From the NCBI GenBank assembly GCA_014898415.1, contig RCTD01000005.1, forward strand, positions 2,480,001 to 2,544,000: DNA of 64,000 nt, read 5' to 3'. The translations under genes were made by a program, and so were the position numbers. The stretch is from Stromatinia cepivora. Its lineage: Eukaryota; Ascomycota; Leotiomycetes; Helotiales; Sclerotiniaceae. Below are positions 35,188-47,700 of the stretch, piece after piece. The notes beneath the pieces were generated by a model, which made no database searches, was not told the DNA's origin, and saw only the letters and a program-made list of their open reading frames with translations. Within the stretch, counting starts at the first letter, position 1; each line of letters begins with the position of its first letter.

Positions 35188-38100
35188 GTATGTCGAACAT
35201 GAGGAATGTTCAGGGATAATCGGTGATGGATCTGATAATTGGAGCCCCGCTTGAACTATCAGTCACAACATGGCGCTGGAGGTTAGACTTGACATGGCGA
35301 CAGTGGGCAAAAAGATCTCTCCTCGCTTGAGTATCTCATGTTTGAGTGAAAATCGTACTTGCCAATCATTGCGGGGCAAACTTCTCATTCGAATTATGGA
35401 TGATATCGAACCTCTGACGCATAATATCGACGATGATTCTGGGGACCAAACTTCTCTTTTCAAAACATTTTCGAAATATGGATGACACCGTACCTCTATC
35501 TCTATCAGAAATGTTATCAGGATCAGCATTGGAAGAAATTTAGCTGTGGGCCTGCGCGTCGTTGTTGGCTTCGTGCCGAGTAGCTGGAGGAGGGTCCGAC
35601 GAAGGGTATGCGAATCAGACGATGTGTGGGTGGCCATGCGAGGGGTTCGCTTACACCGAGGTTCATTGGACCATTGGCAGAAATCGCATTTGAATTGCCT
35701 AGTGAATTGAATGGCGGAGCCGGTGGACGGACAGATTGATCGAGTGAGGAGTGAGAGAATATGAAGATTTACTGCTTTCGAGTTGAAAATTTCTCTGCGC
35801 CTTAACCCTAAATTTTTACTTGGTGGGAAGATAGAAGGGTAAGTTCAAGGTGGGTGTTTTCGAATGGGGAATAAGATCTTGTCTTTCATCTACGGATTGT
35901 GGAGCCAACTTATTTGAAGGCGGGACTATTTTGCGATATTAATAGATGCATAGATGCCTCGGAATTTTACTGCATAGCATAGGATAGGAACAATAAGAAT
36001 ACTCGGAAAGGCTTTGGCCAAGGCTTTTGATTCATGGCTTTAGCTGGGTGAAGTGCGAAATGTGAGATGTGAGATGTAGATGACTGCGGTCAAGTCAATG
36101 CAAAGATGGCTTGAGACGGGGACGATAGGCGGCTGGGGTTTGTTGAATATGTGTGGGCAAGAACAAGGTCGATAAATCTTGATATCAGCCTATATCTCTG
36201 TTCCTTAGCCAGGAATGGTATAAATAGAATCACGCACTCCAAAGTTGAGCGGCATAGCTCGTAGTATAAGTCCATACGATGTTTCGAAGGGGGAAGTGTC
36301 GAGTAGGCGATATGAGGAGAGACGGGACAAGATTGCTTTTTGGCATTTAGGAAGGGGTTTGAGAGGATTTTGGAATGTGTAAGGGACATCTGTAAAATGG
36401 AGAGTCGGTGATGGCGGGGGATGCTGTTATTGCCATTGCTCCTATCGGCAGTTTTAAAAACTATTGCATATTTTCGGTAATGAAAGTTGAGGGGTGCCTA
36501 AGATGCACTGTGACGGTGTGGATATTGACCGAGATTTTGGAGGAATTCGAAACTCACAGATCATTCTTGTTCAAGGAAGTTCCTTAAAGGCCCTCTGCCA
36601 CGTTTGTCCTCTTCTTTTATCGTTTTGTAAATCTTACATCCTGTCGATGTTTTAGAGAAGTAGTTGACGGAAGGAGAATGCTTTTATGGTGCATTAGTAG
36701 GGGTTTTATAACTATGATCATAAGTCTCTCCTGTTGACTTTACTTTTCCTTTGGATGTAGGTGATATAAATACACTCCCTACGGCATTCAAACCTGAGCT
36801 CTCTGGCTCCAACGTACCCCGCAATGGCGGTCGAGGATTCTTTATAGGCATATCCTAAATTTAGACATGTATTGATGCTCTGACATGGTTTTAAAGAGTT
36901 CGAGTTGCTCGAGTTGGACTAAGAGTCATTTGGATTGGTGAAAGGCCCATTGCTATTGCTAGTGCTTGTTCTTATTCTTATCGCTATTACCACCGCAGTC
37001 CCCACATGCTATCAATGGTAAAGGTTGAAGATGCCAAAATGAAAGGGCAGTAGATTTCTGATCAGGCAATATAAGGACATTGTTTCGCAGGCCACAAAAA
37101 GTTTGTGGAAGGAAGGAAAGTTCTTGGTGACATCTGGATATTTTCTTCAACTTTCCTTGTATCGTTCTTCGAGATGGAAAATTTGATATTGCAAAGGTAT
37201 AAACGGTATAGGAAGAAATACTTTTATAAGAGTTGATGGGTAGCGTGTGCAACCTATCTTGCCTGCCATTCTGCTATCCTTTCCTCTTCCCTGCTTGAGA
37301 TTATATGGATACCTCTCTTGTTACTCATAGATATCATTCAGTGCGGTACAACAATGATGGATTTAGCTCGTCAATCGTTCCGCCTCTCCTAAATTGGATA
37401 CCGAATTTCTCATCTATCTACCACCATTGGTAAGGAATATTGTTTAACCATTCGTATACTTGTATCTAAAACAGCAATACTATATACAAGAGGACAATTA
37501 TGAAGAGTGACTGGTAAGATGAGCGTAGATGTTGAGAATGAATTGATAAGATTTTGTGGAATAAACGTACATGAGTGTTAGCTTGATGGATTTACCTACT
37601 AAAACAAATATTTCCATTTTCGTGTCTCAGTTCTCGCTTTAAACGGTGACGGAGAGATTTGCGGGTTGAGGAGAATGTTTCGATAGGGAATCTGGAAAAA
37701 TTTGAGGAGGAAGAACATGAAAATTGCGGTTTTATAATTAGCGGGAACGGAACATATATCAGTCTTATAATGGCTTGCTAGTACTTGGGTTAGATTCAGG
37801 CCAGTTCGAGCTATGATTTTCTGATTTCGTTATGCTGCATTGTGGTAGAGTATACATGATCCTGCTCAAACCATGTCTTTACTATCTTCGTTAGGAAGAA
37901 AGCAATCCTACATCCAAGGAAGGAATTTAGGTCGCCTATGAATGTGCCCAGTGAGCATAGTACATGGCTCAACTCCGTTCTTGTTACCCATTCAAGAGGA
38001 AAGGGGCACAGGGTCTGAGGTTCAATAAGTGTTGTCATTGGATGAAATTACCGTTATTTAATAGCTTCCTTCCGTGATATTCATTACCTTTGTCACTGCC

Positions 38101-39652
38101 ATTTCTATTGTCAGGTTCTGCTGCTATCTTCTTGGACGGACCAAGTGAACTAGCCTTCTTCAAACTAAGGTGTAAACCATGATGAAAATAAGAAGGCTGA
38201 AACTGTGATGAGCTTTCGGATGAAAAAGTAGACACCCTGAGAGATAGTCAGGATAATTTTGTTAATCTACTGAAATCTTAACGGTTTTGAAATGGAGTTT
38301 TATACAAGGAGCTTAAAGGGACAGAGGGAAAGAGCGAGGGAAAGGCAGAGGGTGAGTTTTTTTGAGGGATAATGGATAGAGAGTGAAGTGAAATTGCGGG
38401 GGAAATTCTCTCGAGAACACAGCATATCTAGTTTCCTGTAATGCTATTTTCTTATCCCTTGGTTACTTCATCGCCAGATGAGAAGAGTGGTCAGCGGCGA
38501 ATTCTCTTGTGTTCCTCTTTAGGTCTTCTGAAATAAGATCGGAAAATGGGTTCTGTGGATGTAGATGAATGTAAAGCAACAGCTACAGAAATAAGCAATC
38601 CAAGACCTTAGAAGAAGATATTTTTTATGTCGAATCTGTGAATATCTAAAAGTGCCCTTCAGAAAAGAAAATGGAGTTTAAATAGAGCTATATTGAGTTG
38701 AAAAGAGGCTGGATGCGAAGTGAATATTAAGGGACTGAACAAGATGATTGGAGTAGAAATGGATCAGATGATGCGGTTATGGTGAATAAAGTGTGCCTCT
38801 CATCATGGAATCACTGCATGTTCTGACAGGTGACCTATAGTGGAACAATATTGGAGAGTGCTCAATCACCCTTCCTCATATGAAAACTATTAAACCCCAT
38901 AACTAAATTTCCTTCTATCTACCGTATAGAAAAAATTACAGATTTCATATGTGGCGTCTATTTGGAGGAGCAAGTTTAAGAGAGACATCAATATCCGGGT
39001 CGAAAGTATGTTGAGGATCCTTTGGGATTTATGGTCGGTTCTTCACGTGCACCGCTATTTCTCTTTTGTGTTCGCTGCTGGCCATAGAGTCATTACTGTT
39101 GTTGTTGCCAAAATTATTGCTCTGTACGGTGATTGTGACTCCGCTGTCAGCTACTTCAAAGATTCCAGTGCGTTTAGGGACTTTCTACCGAACATGAATG
39201 CTTTATTATGGCAATTGATGGGAAGTCTTGTGAGGAGCTCTTGAGTGTAAAGGATTAGGTTAATTGCTGTTGGGCAGCATATATATACCATCACGTATTT
39301 CTCTTACAGCCGGCTCCCTCGTTTTTCATTGTGACCGTGAATATATTCGTTGCCACTGATTTTACGTCATTGCACACCTACTCACAATGAAGGGGAAGAA
39401 AAGCTGGGAATCAATTCGTCGGTATAAGTTGGAAGTGAAAGTAAACATGATGAGGAAAAGTGATCATGGGACCACATACCCTAGTTTTCCGTTCAACTAT
39501 TCATGTGCTTGACTCGTGAAGACAGATAGGGAGAAAAGTGAGCGTATTAATGGACAATAGTCAGTCTGGGAGGTGCATGCACTACCTCAAGCTGAGTGTC
39601 CATGAAATATACATATCTATTATTGTTCATTCACCGTTCTCCACATGCACTC
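35188..39652. other. Gene-poor block of about 4.5 kb
   Basis: No frame here has family resemblance; the longest, 38951-39244 plus strand, is 97 codons of mixed hydrophobic residues with no motif I can name. Base composition looks like ordinary intergenic sequence and not like heavily mutated transposon DNA. No RNA gene was recognised. Unspliced or non-coding transcripts are possible. Confidence 0.4.
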
Positions 39653-42142
39653 TCAATCTCTACAAGCACAATCCTCCTTCTCCCATCCCCTCCTCCACCC
39701 CTTCCACATATTAGGACATCTCCATGCAATCTTCTGTTTCGAACATCCCAACAAAATCCCCCACAGCCTCTCAACCGTATATCCCAAATGGGGTTTTTCC
39801 AAACTGTCCTTTCCACCAAACATCTCCGCATCTCTTCCCTCGGGTCCCAATTTCAATCTATCATGAGCCCAGCCCCTACTTAATGATGGGTCTGACAACG
39901 CATCATAGAGAGTCTCCCAAATATCTTTTCTGACTCCTCGAATGCGCGCCGCTGAAGCAATGAAATTATTCCCATGTGTTATAATAACTTTCTTGCATCT
40001 ATAAGACGCCTGACCTTTTTCCACGGGACGAGATGCAGACCACATGCTCGGGATTAGTCTGAATGTATCATTCCAGCCACTTTTATCAAAACATCCATAA
40101 CAATCACACGTTTCCAGTTCTCCCAGATTCAAGAAACCGGTCAAAGTATCCGAGTTCTCCGCTGCGGGTGGTAGTTGCGCAGGATTATAGTAATCGAACA
40201 ACCTACGACCGATGACATCAAAATTATCGATGGTATGTGAAGAAGTGGTGAGAAAAAGTGTTTGCGTGGGTAGATCATCCCAATTCTTCAATATATGATG
40301 AAGGAAAATTCCAGATACACCTCCAATATTGGGAAGAGGATGTATATCTCCGAAAACTACTTCTGCTCGAATTTTCTTCACGATGTCTGCCGACGGATCT
40401 TTTGTATAGACTACAACATCTGGTTTGTGTGCCACAACAGCAGGCTGTGAGCTTAAAATTCCAGTTACGATTCCTGTAATTGCAGGAATTGATTCGCCGG
40501 GCGAATGGGCGATGACGATTTGAAGTCGATTTCTAGTTGCTGCCCTGTAAATTGTGTCTAGAGATGGAGACTCTGGACCTGTCCAGAATTTCTGATTGTG
40601 ACGAATAGAGATTGTATCCATCCAGTAAAGTATCCCGATGGAACTCATGGCGGTGAATATAAGTGTGGTGGTCCAAACCAAAATCGGTTTATGCCATATT
40701 GGGTAGAGTCTTCGAGTTGGTATTCCAGATTTCCGCCTTACGGTGTAGACAAAATTTATGAATTTGAGAAAATAGAGGCTTATCTCTTTTGGGCCAATAC
40801 TGATAAGGTAAACGAACATGAAGACAAAAATCTGGAACCCATCCATCGCATTTTCTTCCTTAAGTGTACTCATGAGCATTAGGCCTAGGGAGAGGTGGAG
40901 TGTTGCATCGATTGCATCCGGAGCATTTTCCTCTGTGGATTCATAAGGTGACCTCGAACTGGTAGAAAGTGCCAATGTTGATCGTAAAGGAGTATTCCAA
41001 AGAATATGAGTCAATGCTCCAGGGGCCAGATTCTTCATAAAAGCCGAGAGATCCCAAGTCCGAAGGATAGAGAATGCCGCCCCGAAATCTTCATATTTGT
41101 ACGCAGCATAAAGGGTGATGAGCAAACATGGAGGTAATCCACCCCAAAGCATGAAATAGAGTGAGGCTCCGTAAGAAGGGTTTTTGGATGAAGGCGCTTG
41201 ATACCCAATCGCAGCCATCGTTCTAGCGAGACTGAGGAGAAACATACCAAGTATGGCAAATGAAAGCGCTTCTATATTGAGTCGATAATCGTTGTAAACA
41301 ATTGTGGAAGTAAGGCAAAGGATGCCCAGGGCCCAGACAACAATGGTTTTATCAAATCCTCGGTCTCGGGGAAGCAATCGTAAATCGTATGCTAGACTAA
41401 AAAGTAGAGCATCAAACGCATATGTAAGTATCTATTAAAGTGTCAGAAAGCGCAAACAAGAAGATGGAGAGTCTGCATACTAATAACGTAGAAAATACAG
41501 CCAAATTGTTGAAAAGCATGATCGCTTTCGCATTGTATATTAAAGCAATCATTGAAATGAATACCGTGAGGCAATATCTAGTAAGAATTGAAATGCCTTG
41601 TAGAAATGATGGACCTTGACTAGGATTTAAATCAGGAAAGCTGGTAAAATAGTCGACAAAACTTGTCAGGACGGCAAAAATGCTCAAGCCGAAGTATGCA
41701 GCGATTTGCAATAGAACAAGAAAACATATTGCTAACCACGAATAAGCCATGTGATTGGAAGATGTAGGTTTTCACCTAAATGAAAAGAGTGCTTGATTCA
41801 GGGGGAAAAGACTTACGATATCCTAAAAAAAACATTGTCAGCTTGGGTCCAACCAGAACAGAAATCGAGTACAAAATCTTACTAAAATCAGTAGTCAAAA
41901 GTCTCCTCGCCGTGAGTATAGACCAAATACTGAACCCTATCCAAATCCTACATTGTTGAATTCAGCCCTATTCAATTGTGCCTTAAGGTCCATACATACC
42001 AAGGCTTTACGGTTCGCCATTTTTGTATCCATCGTCCATCCTCCCGGTGAACTGAAATTTCCCCTAATCCCTCTTCCTCATCTCTTCTCATAAGCTCATA
42101 ATCATCAATTTCATTCCTTTCATCGAGTTCCCTTTCATCCAT
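39653..42142 (-). CDS. Multi-pass membrane protein with C-terminal DUF3431 domain
   Basis: Preferred model: exons 42142-42000, 41947-41883, a 6-nt microexon 41822-41817, 41731-41481 and 41431-39653, 747 residues and phase-consistent. The start MDERELDERNEIDDYELM is acidic. About ten hydrophobic segments follow (ICFLVLLQIAAYFGLSIFAV, TIVVWALGILCLTSTIVY, ASLYFMLWGGLPPCLLITLY), resembling a DMT/nucleotide-sugar-transporter-like bundle. After a last helix (WTTTLIFTAMSSIGILYWM) comes a luminal or extracellular domain with LQIVIAHSPGESIPAITGI, TLFLTTSSHTIDNFDVIGRR and HGNNFIASAARIRGVRKD, which I assign to DUF3431, a glycosyltransferase-like fungal family of unknown role. The 5' end is the uncertain part: starting at ATG 41750 instead would give 682 residues, because an in-frame TGA stands just before it. 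Confidence 0.75.
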
Positions 42143-42789
42143 GTCTACCGACTGCTACTACAACTCCAAATGTTGGAGCATGTGGTACACATTGCAGTGA
42201 GATTTTTTTTGTTGTGTTGTTATTGTTGATGTAAATAAACTTCAGTCCCACCATCTAGTGTCATTGCTCAATGCCGTTTTTACACACACACCCGGTTTTA
42301 CGGAACATGGTTGAATGGCCGGATGGCTAGATATAAAACGCGATTCAAAATAAATTGATCTGAGGTTCTTATGAAAGATTTGACTAGAATTGGTTTCAAT
42401 TATACAGATCAAACATCCGGACTCTCGTCTCTATTTTTGTTTTGTTTGATGTGGTTATAGATAGAAATGGCAGGGATTTTTACCCCCGAGACTTTGAGAT
42501 GATACAAAAATAGGTCATATTTGATATTTAAGCACAGAAGTACCTGAGTGAATAATTATCAGAAATAACAAGTTTCCTAATAAGAATACCGCATCAAAAT
42601 AATAGTTCAGGTATAGATAGCATTGCTTATCATCAACACCAGTTGAGCCATTAATCAACATCACGAAAAAGGCTAATGGAAGTTCCATAATCTTGACTTC
42701 TAGAATCTAAAGAATCTACCTAGTCATATTATGGAGAACAATGATCGATCACGTGAGCTAAAAAGAAAAATCAATTTTGGAGCGAAACT

Positions 42790-43896
42790 ATGTCAACATC
42801 AACATCAACAACAACATCAACAACATCAACAACATCAACAACATCAACAACAACATCAACAACATCAACAACAACATCATCAACATCATCAACATCATCA
42901 ACATCATCAACATCAACAACATCAACAACATCAACAACATCAACAAACGAATTCAATTCCTTCCACACAATGTCTAGGATACAAAATTTTCTTTCTCGAG
43001 CCTCTCGAATCATTCCAGAACAAGATCCCTCCTCTATCATAACATTTAAACGATCCGGACCTAAAAGACATCCTCGTAGTGAGGCAGAATGGGTACATCA
43101 CTTCAAGAAAAATAGTTCTCGATTGGTCTTAACGTTAGACCTGAGCTCCGAAGTAACGGAATTCCGCAACAAATTGAAGAAGAAATATTTTCATCCATGG
43201 GGAACTTTTCCTGATACTCGATTCGACCTTATAGATCCATTACCTGATCGCAATTTTTATTTGAAGATGTACAAAGACGTTATCAATGATTTTTGTACAG
43301 ATGCTCCGCCATCTTTTCCCATCGGTCCATCAACGAACTATTTTGTGACAGAGAAACATAGAGTAACTGGCCTTGTTGAAGAAGAGTACAGAAACAGATT
43401 TAACACAAAGAGGAAATATCCACCCACACCGCCAACTGCTGGTCATTATTTAGTTATGATTAGTTTACCAAGAGCATCGGTGGCACATAAACTTCGTAAT
43501 CACTTTTTGAAGGTATTCGGCGAATTTCCAAATGAAGAAGTACGAACTATTATGACGAACTTGAGAAAGGAAAGATACAAAGCTCAAATACCTTTGGGAT
43601 TTTGTAAAGATATGGGATCCAGACTTGCCGAAGAGTCGAAGAACGATGTTGCACGTGATTTTAGGGCGACGGATGGTATTCAGTTGGGGGGTGCTGTAAG
43701 TTTGAGTTTATGGCGTAGGAAGTACGAAATAAATCCGGAAAGAAAATGGGGTGATCCCCAACTGGTGGATAGTGAGTGCATATATTCGAGAGCTTTCAAA
43801 GGAATTGCGAAACAACCTTCATTTGTTTCCATCGCTCCTGAAGAACAGTGTGTGGAGGAAGCACTTGAGGAAGTGACGACGAGACCTGAGTCATAG
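42790..43896 (+). CDS. 2H-phosphoesterase-like (2'-5' RNA ligase fold) protein with lost catalytic motifs
   Basis: A single open frame of 368 codons from ATG 42790; residues 2-54 are Ser/Thr only, encoded by a triplet repeat, so the biological start may be the ATG at 42970 (MSRIQNFLSRASRIIPEQ). The body contains LVLTLDLSSEVTEFRNKLKK, KKYFHPWGTFPDTRFDLIDP, HYLVMISLPRASVAHKLRNH and GGAVSLSLWRRKYE. Spacing resembles fungal 2'-5' RNA ligase-superfamily proteins, where the two His-x-Thr motifs sit before 'ALP' and in a PHVTV-like strand; here they read RFDLIDPLP and AQIPL, so both catalytic His are absent. The fold call is inference from pattern, not a search. It could be a non-catalytic RNA-binding relative or an unrelated hypothetical protein. 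Confidence 0.5.
   Translation: MSTSTSTTTSTTSTTSTTSTTTSTTSTTTSSTSSTSSTSSTSTTSTTSTTSTNEFNSFHTMSRIQNFLSRASRIIPEQDPSSIITFKRSGPKRHPRSEAEWVHHFKKNSSRLVLTLDLSSEVTEFRNKLKKKYFHPWGTFPDTRFDLIDPLPDRNFYLKMYKDVINDFCTDAPPSFPIGPSTNYFVTEKHRVTGLVEEEYRNRFNTKRKYPPTPPTAGHYLVMISLPRASVAHKLRNHFLKVFGEFPNEEVRTIMTNLRKERYKAQIPLGFCKDMGSRLAEESKNDVARDFRATDGIQLGGAVSLSLWRRKYEINPERKWGDPQLVDSECIYSRAFKGIAKQPSFVSIAPEEQCVEEALEEVTTRPES
42793..42946. repeat. CAA/CAT triplet-repeat tract
   Basis: About 154 bp built only of CAA and CAT triplets (units CAACAT, CAACAACAT and CATCAT). All three forward frames stay open and would encode Gln/His, Asn/Ile or Ser/Thr runs, and the reverse gives Val/Asp. It sits at or just before the start of the 2H-like gene. 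Confidence 0.95.
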
Positions 43897-45431
43897 ACTG
43901 AGCTTCCGTTCTCATAGAGCAATAAATAATTGGGGTTACATTAAGTAATAAGGTGTTCTACGGGTAGAATAAATCAAATGTCTGAAGAAAATTCTAGTCG
44001 GAGAAGGAAATGAGACACCGTAACTAGGACGTTCAAGGAAAGCGGGTGATAATGGGTAGACATGAAGCAATCAAGTAGAACTTGAGGATTGGAGTTCTTC
44101 AGGCACTGTGGAGGAGATAAGTGGCGGACTGATATCGCCGGTCGGAAATATTGATCTTGGCCTAGTCGTGGCTCGTGGTTCACTTGAGTCTGGAAGCCTA
44201 TTAAAGAACTCACTGAGCTACGCCAAGAAGCTCATCTCAAATCTTTTACATAGGGATGCGGCAGAGGAGTATATTGCCGGGCATGGGTGGAATCATGGAA
44301 ATGCAGAGAATGGGGCCATTCCGCGGGAGAAGTGGTGTCCCTGCGGGTAGTCCAACACGTTCAGCCAAGGATTGATACTCGTCGTTGGTGCGAGGTTGGA
44401 AAAGACCCAGGTGAAGATTTTTGGAGAAGAACTTAGTTTTCCCCCTGACAAGATAATAAATTTGGCTATTTGACCACGCGCAAAACATCATCATGATTCC
44501 TTCAAAACATGACCTATCAGTGTATTCTTACATGCCATCACATGCAAAGGAATCGAGAGACCAAAACCAAGACCACTATTTGGACTATGTTTTCACTGTC
44601 CTTGTTGTTGGATCCCCATCTCCCGCGCAAACCTCCCCTCCCCCCACCCCCAAATTTACAGCCACATACACCATCTCCGCGCTCAACATCCAATCGCAGT
44701 AGTTATCAGTTGCCATGTAAAATTACCTTTTCCGGAGATGACTGTGTTCTCTTTCGACGTTAATAATATTGCAATCCCTCGTGACCTTGCGAATGAACAC
44801 AGTAGGAGAAGTCCACCACATCCAGAACAAGACAGTGACTGGCTTTTACTATGACGGTAGCGATGAATCGACAAGATCTCCACGCCGGAGAGGCATGACA
44901 AGAACCAACAGCGACACTGTAGGAAATTATTTCGAGTTTGACTTCTCTTCTCCAAGGTAGCATCATACGTGTTTGTGCAAGTGTTGCTGCTGGCATGCCT
45001 CTTCTCTTTTCGCGATCTACGTGTATTCACTTGCTAGACTGCGCCTTAGAGTTAGACGGAATCTATATGCGTGAGTTCGGGGAGTGGTATGCCCAGATAG
45101 GAACGGAGCCATGATCAAAGTCTAAATCCAGTCAAAATCCTCAGAGGTCCATTATGTTTGCATTATAGAACACTAATCTGTCTTCTGATATGGAAACCGT
45201 CCAGTAATACAAATATACCCTTCGAATGGAAACTCTCGGGTCGGGGGATAAAGACAGCACCATCACAGTCGACAATATTAGTTATAAATATCACAGCGGC
45301 CACTGAAAAAATACGATGCCATGTTAACTGTTTGAACTGCTCTTACTGTATCATTAATCCTCTTTATATTTTACTTATCCCCATTTATCCTGTATATCTA
45401 TATATGTATTCAGCCATACCACATCATCCAC
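43897..45431. other. Intergenic region, no supported gene
   Basis: Short frames on both strands only. One minus-strand frame (44494-44246, 82 codons, with RTNDEYQSLAERVGLPAGTP) is protein-like but has no partner exons or family I can name. The rest is the joint 3' region of two convergent genes. Confidence 0.4.
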
Positions 45432-46838
45432 TCAAGAAGAACCATAAGGTTGAACATTATGAGTCCAATCGATATACCCATATTCCTTCAACTCCTTATC
45501 CGCAGCCATCTTCGCACCAAAAACCCCCACCTCCTTCTTCAAGAGCTGCACATTCTCCTCAATGCTGAAATCAACAGGCTCGTGATCGTTTCCAACTTGA
45601 CGCATTTGAAGTCCAGCCACCGTAAACGTCAATAAGAATTCATCCTCCGAAATAGCCAACTTCTTAGCACTAGTAATTCTCCCTTCCAAAATATCCTTGG
45701 GAAGTTGGAACTCCTGAGCAGCAGGTCGACCAAACCCAATACCGTCAACAGTATCCAGTGCAGCAACCATGGCACCCACGGTTTTGAATCCACCAGTAAC
45801 ATAAGTCTTCGTCTTGGTTAAAGGCTTGACAATTTCCTCAGCGAATTCCAGAAAGAAATTCTCTCTCTTCTTGGTCGATTCGCGCTTATGAACAAATCCA
45901 GATTCTTGGTATGTTCCACCAGAGAGCTCCACGTAATCAAATCTTGCACCCTCCAGTGCTTGACACGCAGCCTTGGAATCTTCAGGCGTAAACCCATCTT
46001 CTTGGAATTCAACACTATTCATCTTGATACCAACGATGAAATCCGGCTTGACTCTCTTATGAATCTCATCCGCGATCTCTTGGATAATGCGGAATCGGTT
46101 CTCAAGCGATCCTCCATACTTATCTGTTCTTTTATTTGTAGTTTTCGAAAGGAATTGGGCGAGGAGGTAACCGTGGGCACCGTGAAGTTGAATACCATCA
46201 AAACCAGCCTTCTCGAGATACTCTGCTGCGTGGGCAAATTTGTCGACTATGCTGTCGATATCTTCTTGGGTTGCTGGACGCGGCTTGTTGAAGGACATTC
46301 CCATCGAGTTTCCTATTCAATCGTTACTCGTCAGTAAAAATTCCGCCTACACATACGAATCCTACCCTATAAGAAATTTGAACGAACCTTCTAATTGAAC
46401 ATCACTGGCAGAAATGGGATTTGGTTGTACCCTGTTCTCGACTTGGCGTCCCGGATGGCTCACTTGTCCAACCATTAAACTTCCATGAGCTTTTCCCTCC
46501 TTTGCCATCGCTGAAAATCTCTCAAATCTCTCTCCCTCGAAAGGAGCCTCCCGCGGAATAATTGGGTTTCCCATACCCTCCAAATGATCATATTCAATCA
46601 TAATATTTCCGGTCAAGATCTGTCCGTATTCTCCCTCACCCCATCTCTTGTAGACATTGACGAGGTTCGTGGAGGGAATCCCTCTAGCCTTGAGATCTTT
46701 TGGATCCCATGATGCTTGACGTTCGCTCATTGCTCCCTTCAGGAATCTATTTTGTGCAACTTTGCCGGAAAACTCATATTTGAGAGGCATTCCAAGCGGA
46801 GAAGCATCGGAGCTGGAAGATTCGTATCTGACAGACAT
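45432..46838 (-). CDS. NADH:flavin oxidoreductase (Old Yellow Enzyme family)
   Basis: Two exons, 46838-46388 and 46312-45432, with a 75-nt phase-1 intron, give 443 residues. The FMN-binding TIM barrel shows PLKYEFSGKVAQNRFLKGAM near the start, MVGQVSHPGRQ, then the catalytic-region HGAHGYLLAQFLSKTTNKRT followed by the signature DKYGGSLENRFRI, and VTGGFKTVGAMVAALDT and GIGFGRPAAQE near the phosphate-binding end. OYE enzymes reduce activated alkenes such as enones with NAD(P)H. This is the longer, bacterial NemA/YqjM-like type common in filamentous fungi. No secondary-metabolism neighbours, so the substrate is open. The intron splits VQLE-G-NSMGM exactly at a conserved loop. Confidence 0.93.
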
Positions 46839-47700
46839 CTTGCTAATAATTTACGTAATGATATACTAACAATGGGAGAAGAATGCGATTTCAGTGAGAA
46901 TGCCCATCGGGGGCAACGGGAGGGCTTTCTTATACCATTTGCCAACATCGCGTTCAAACAATAGTGCCAGAGCTCAAGTGCTTGGAAATCAGGTACATTT
47001 CTAATCAGATTCGGATTTTTAATTGTACACTAGTGATAGTGGAGAAAACCCACAGCTAAAGCAAAATGCCACAAACAAAAGCCGAAGATTCAAGTACACA
47101 CCGCTGCAACCTTCATATGGCCCATCCACTATCATTTTGCAGGCATATCCTCGCAGCAGTTCTCCTTGATTGGCAATGATTTTGATGGCGGTTAAGATGG
47201 GATATGCAAAAGGCTCCAGTAGAAGTTTCTCGAGGTTATCCCGATGTCCGGCGGCCAAGCTTGCCTCGGAACGATATTCTTGCCGAATGACTCGTGCGTA
47301 GAATGATGGTTGAAGTTAAGTGAAGTAGGGAAAATCAATTTAAAAGGGGGCTTTTCGCTTGAAGTCAGCACAAAGTGTCATTGAAGATACATGAATCTAG
47401 ATGAAAGTGTGAAGTTTAAAACCCTTCCTTATTTAATCAAATGTCTTCATATCCAGTACGTACTCAAATCAAATAGAGACACATATGATATATAAATGAA
47501 AAGGTTGAGACTTTTCTGTGCATGATGCTGTTCCATGTATCCCAATTCGACTAATGAACGCCAACTCACACCGCCGTATATTCAGAAGATGATATGTGAA
47601 TCCAAATGCATATAAGAACTCTCGTCCCGTTCTAGGGAACATGATTATTTGGTCTCCGCATCCAAGCGGAAGATGGTATTGATGTCCCAAAAGTCGTTCA
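46839..47700. other. Intergenic region, no gene seen
   Basis: Promoter side of the flavin oxidoreductase gene and 3' side of the GTP cyclohydrolase gene. Only short frames without motifs. Confidence 0.5.

Noticed and set aside
42771..43040. Minus-strand frame made of Val/Asp repeats and plus-strand Gln/His and Asn/Ile frames
   Set aside because: Shadows of the CAA/CAT triplet tract. Only the Ser/Thr frame joins the long downstream coding frame.
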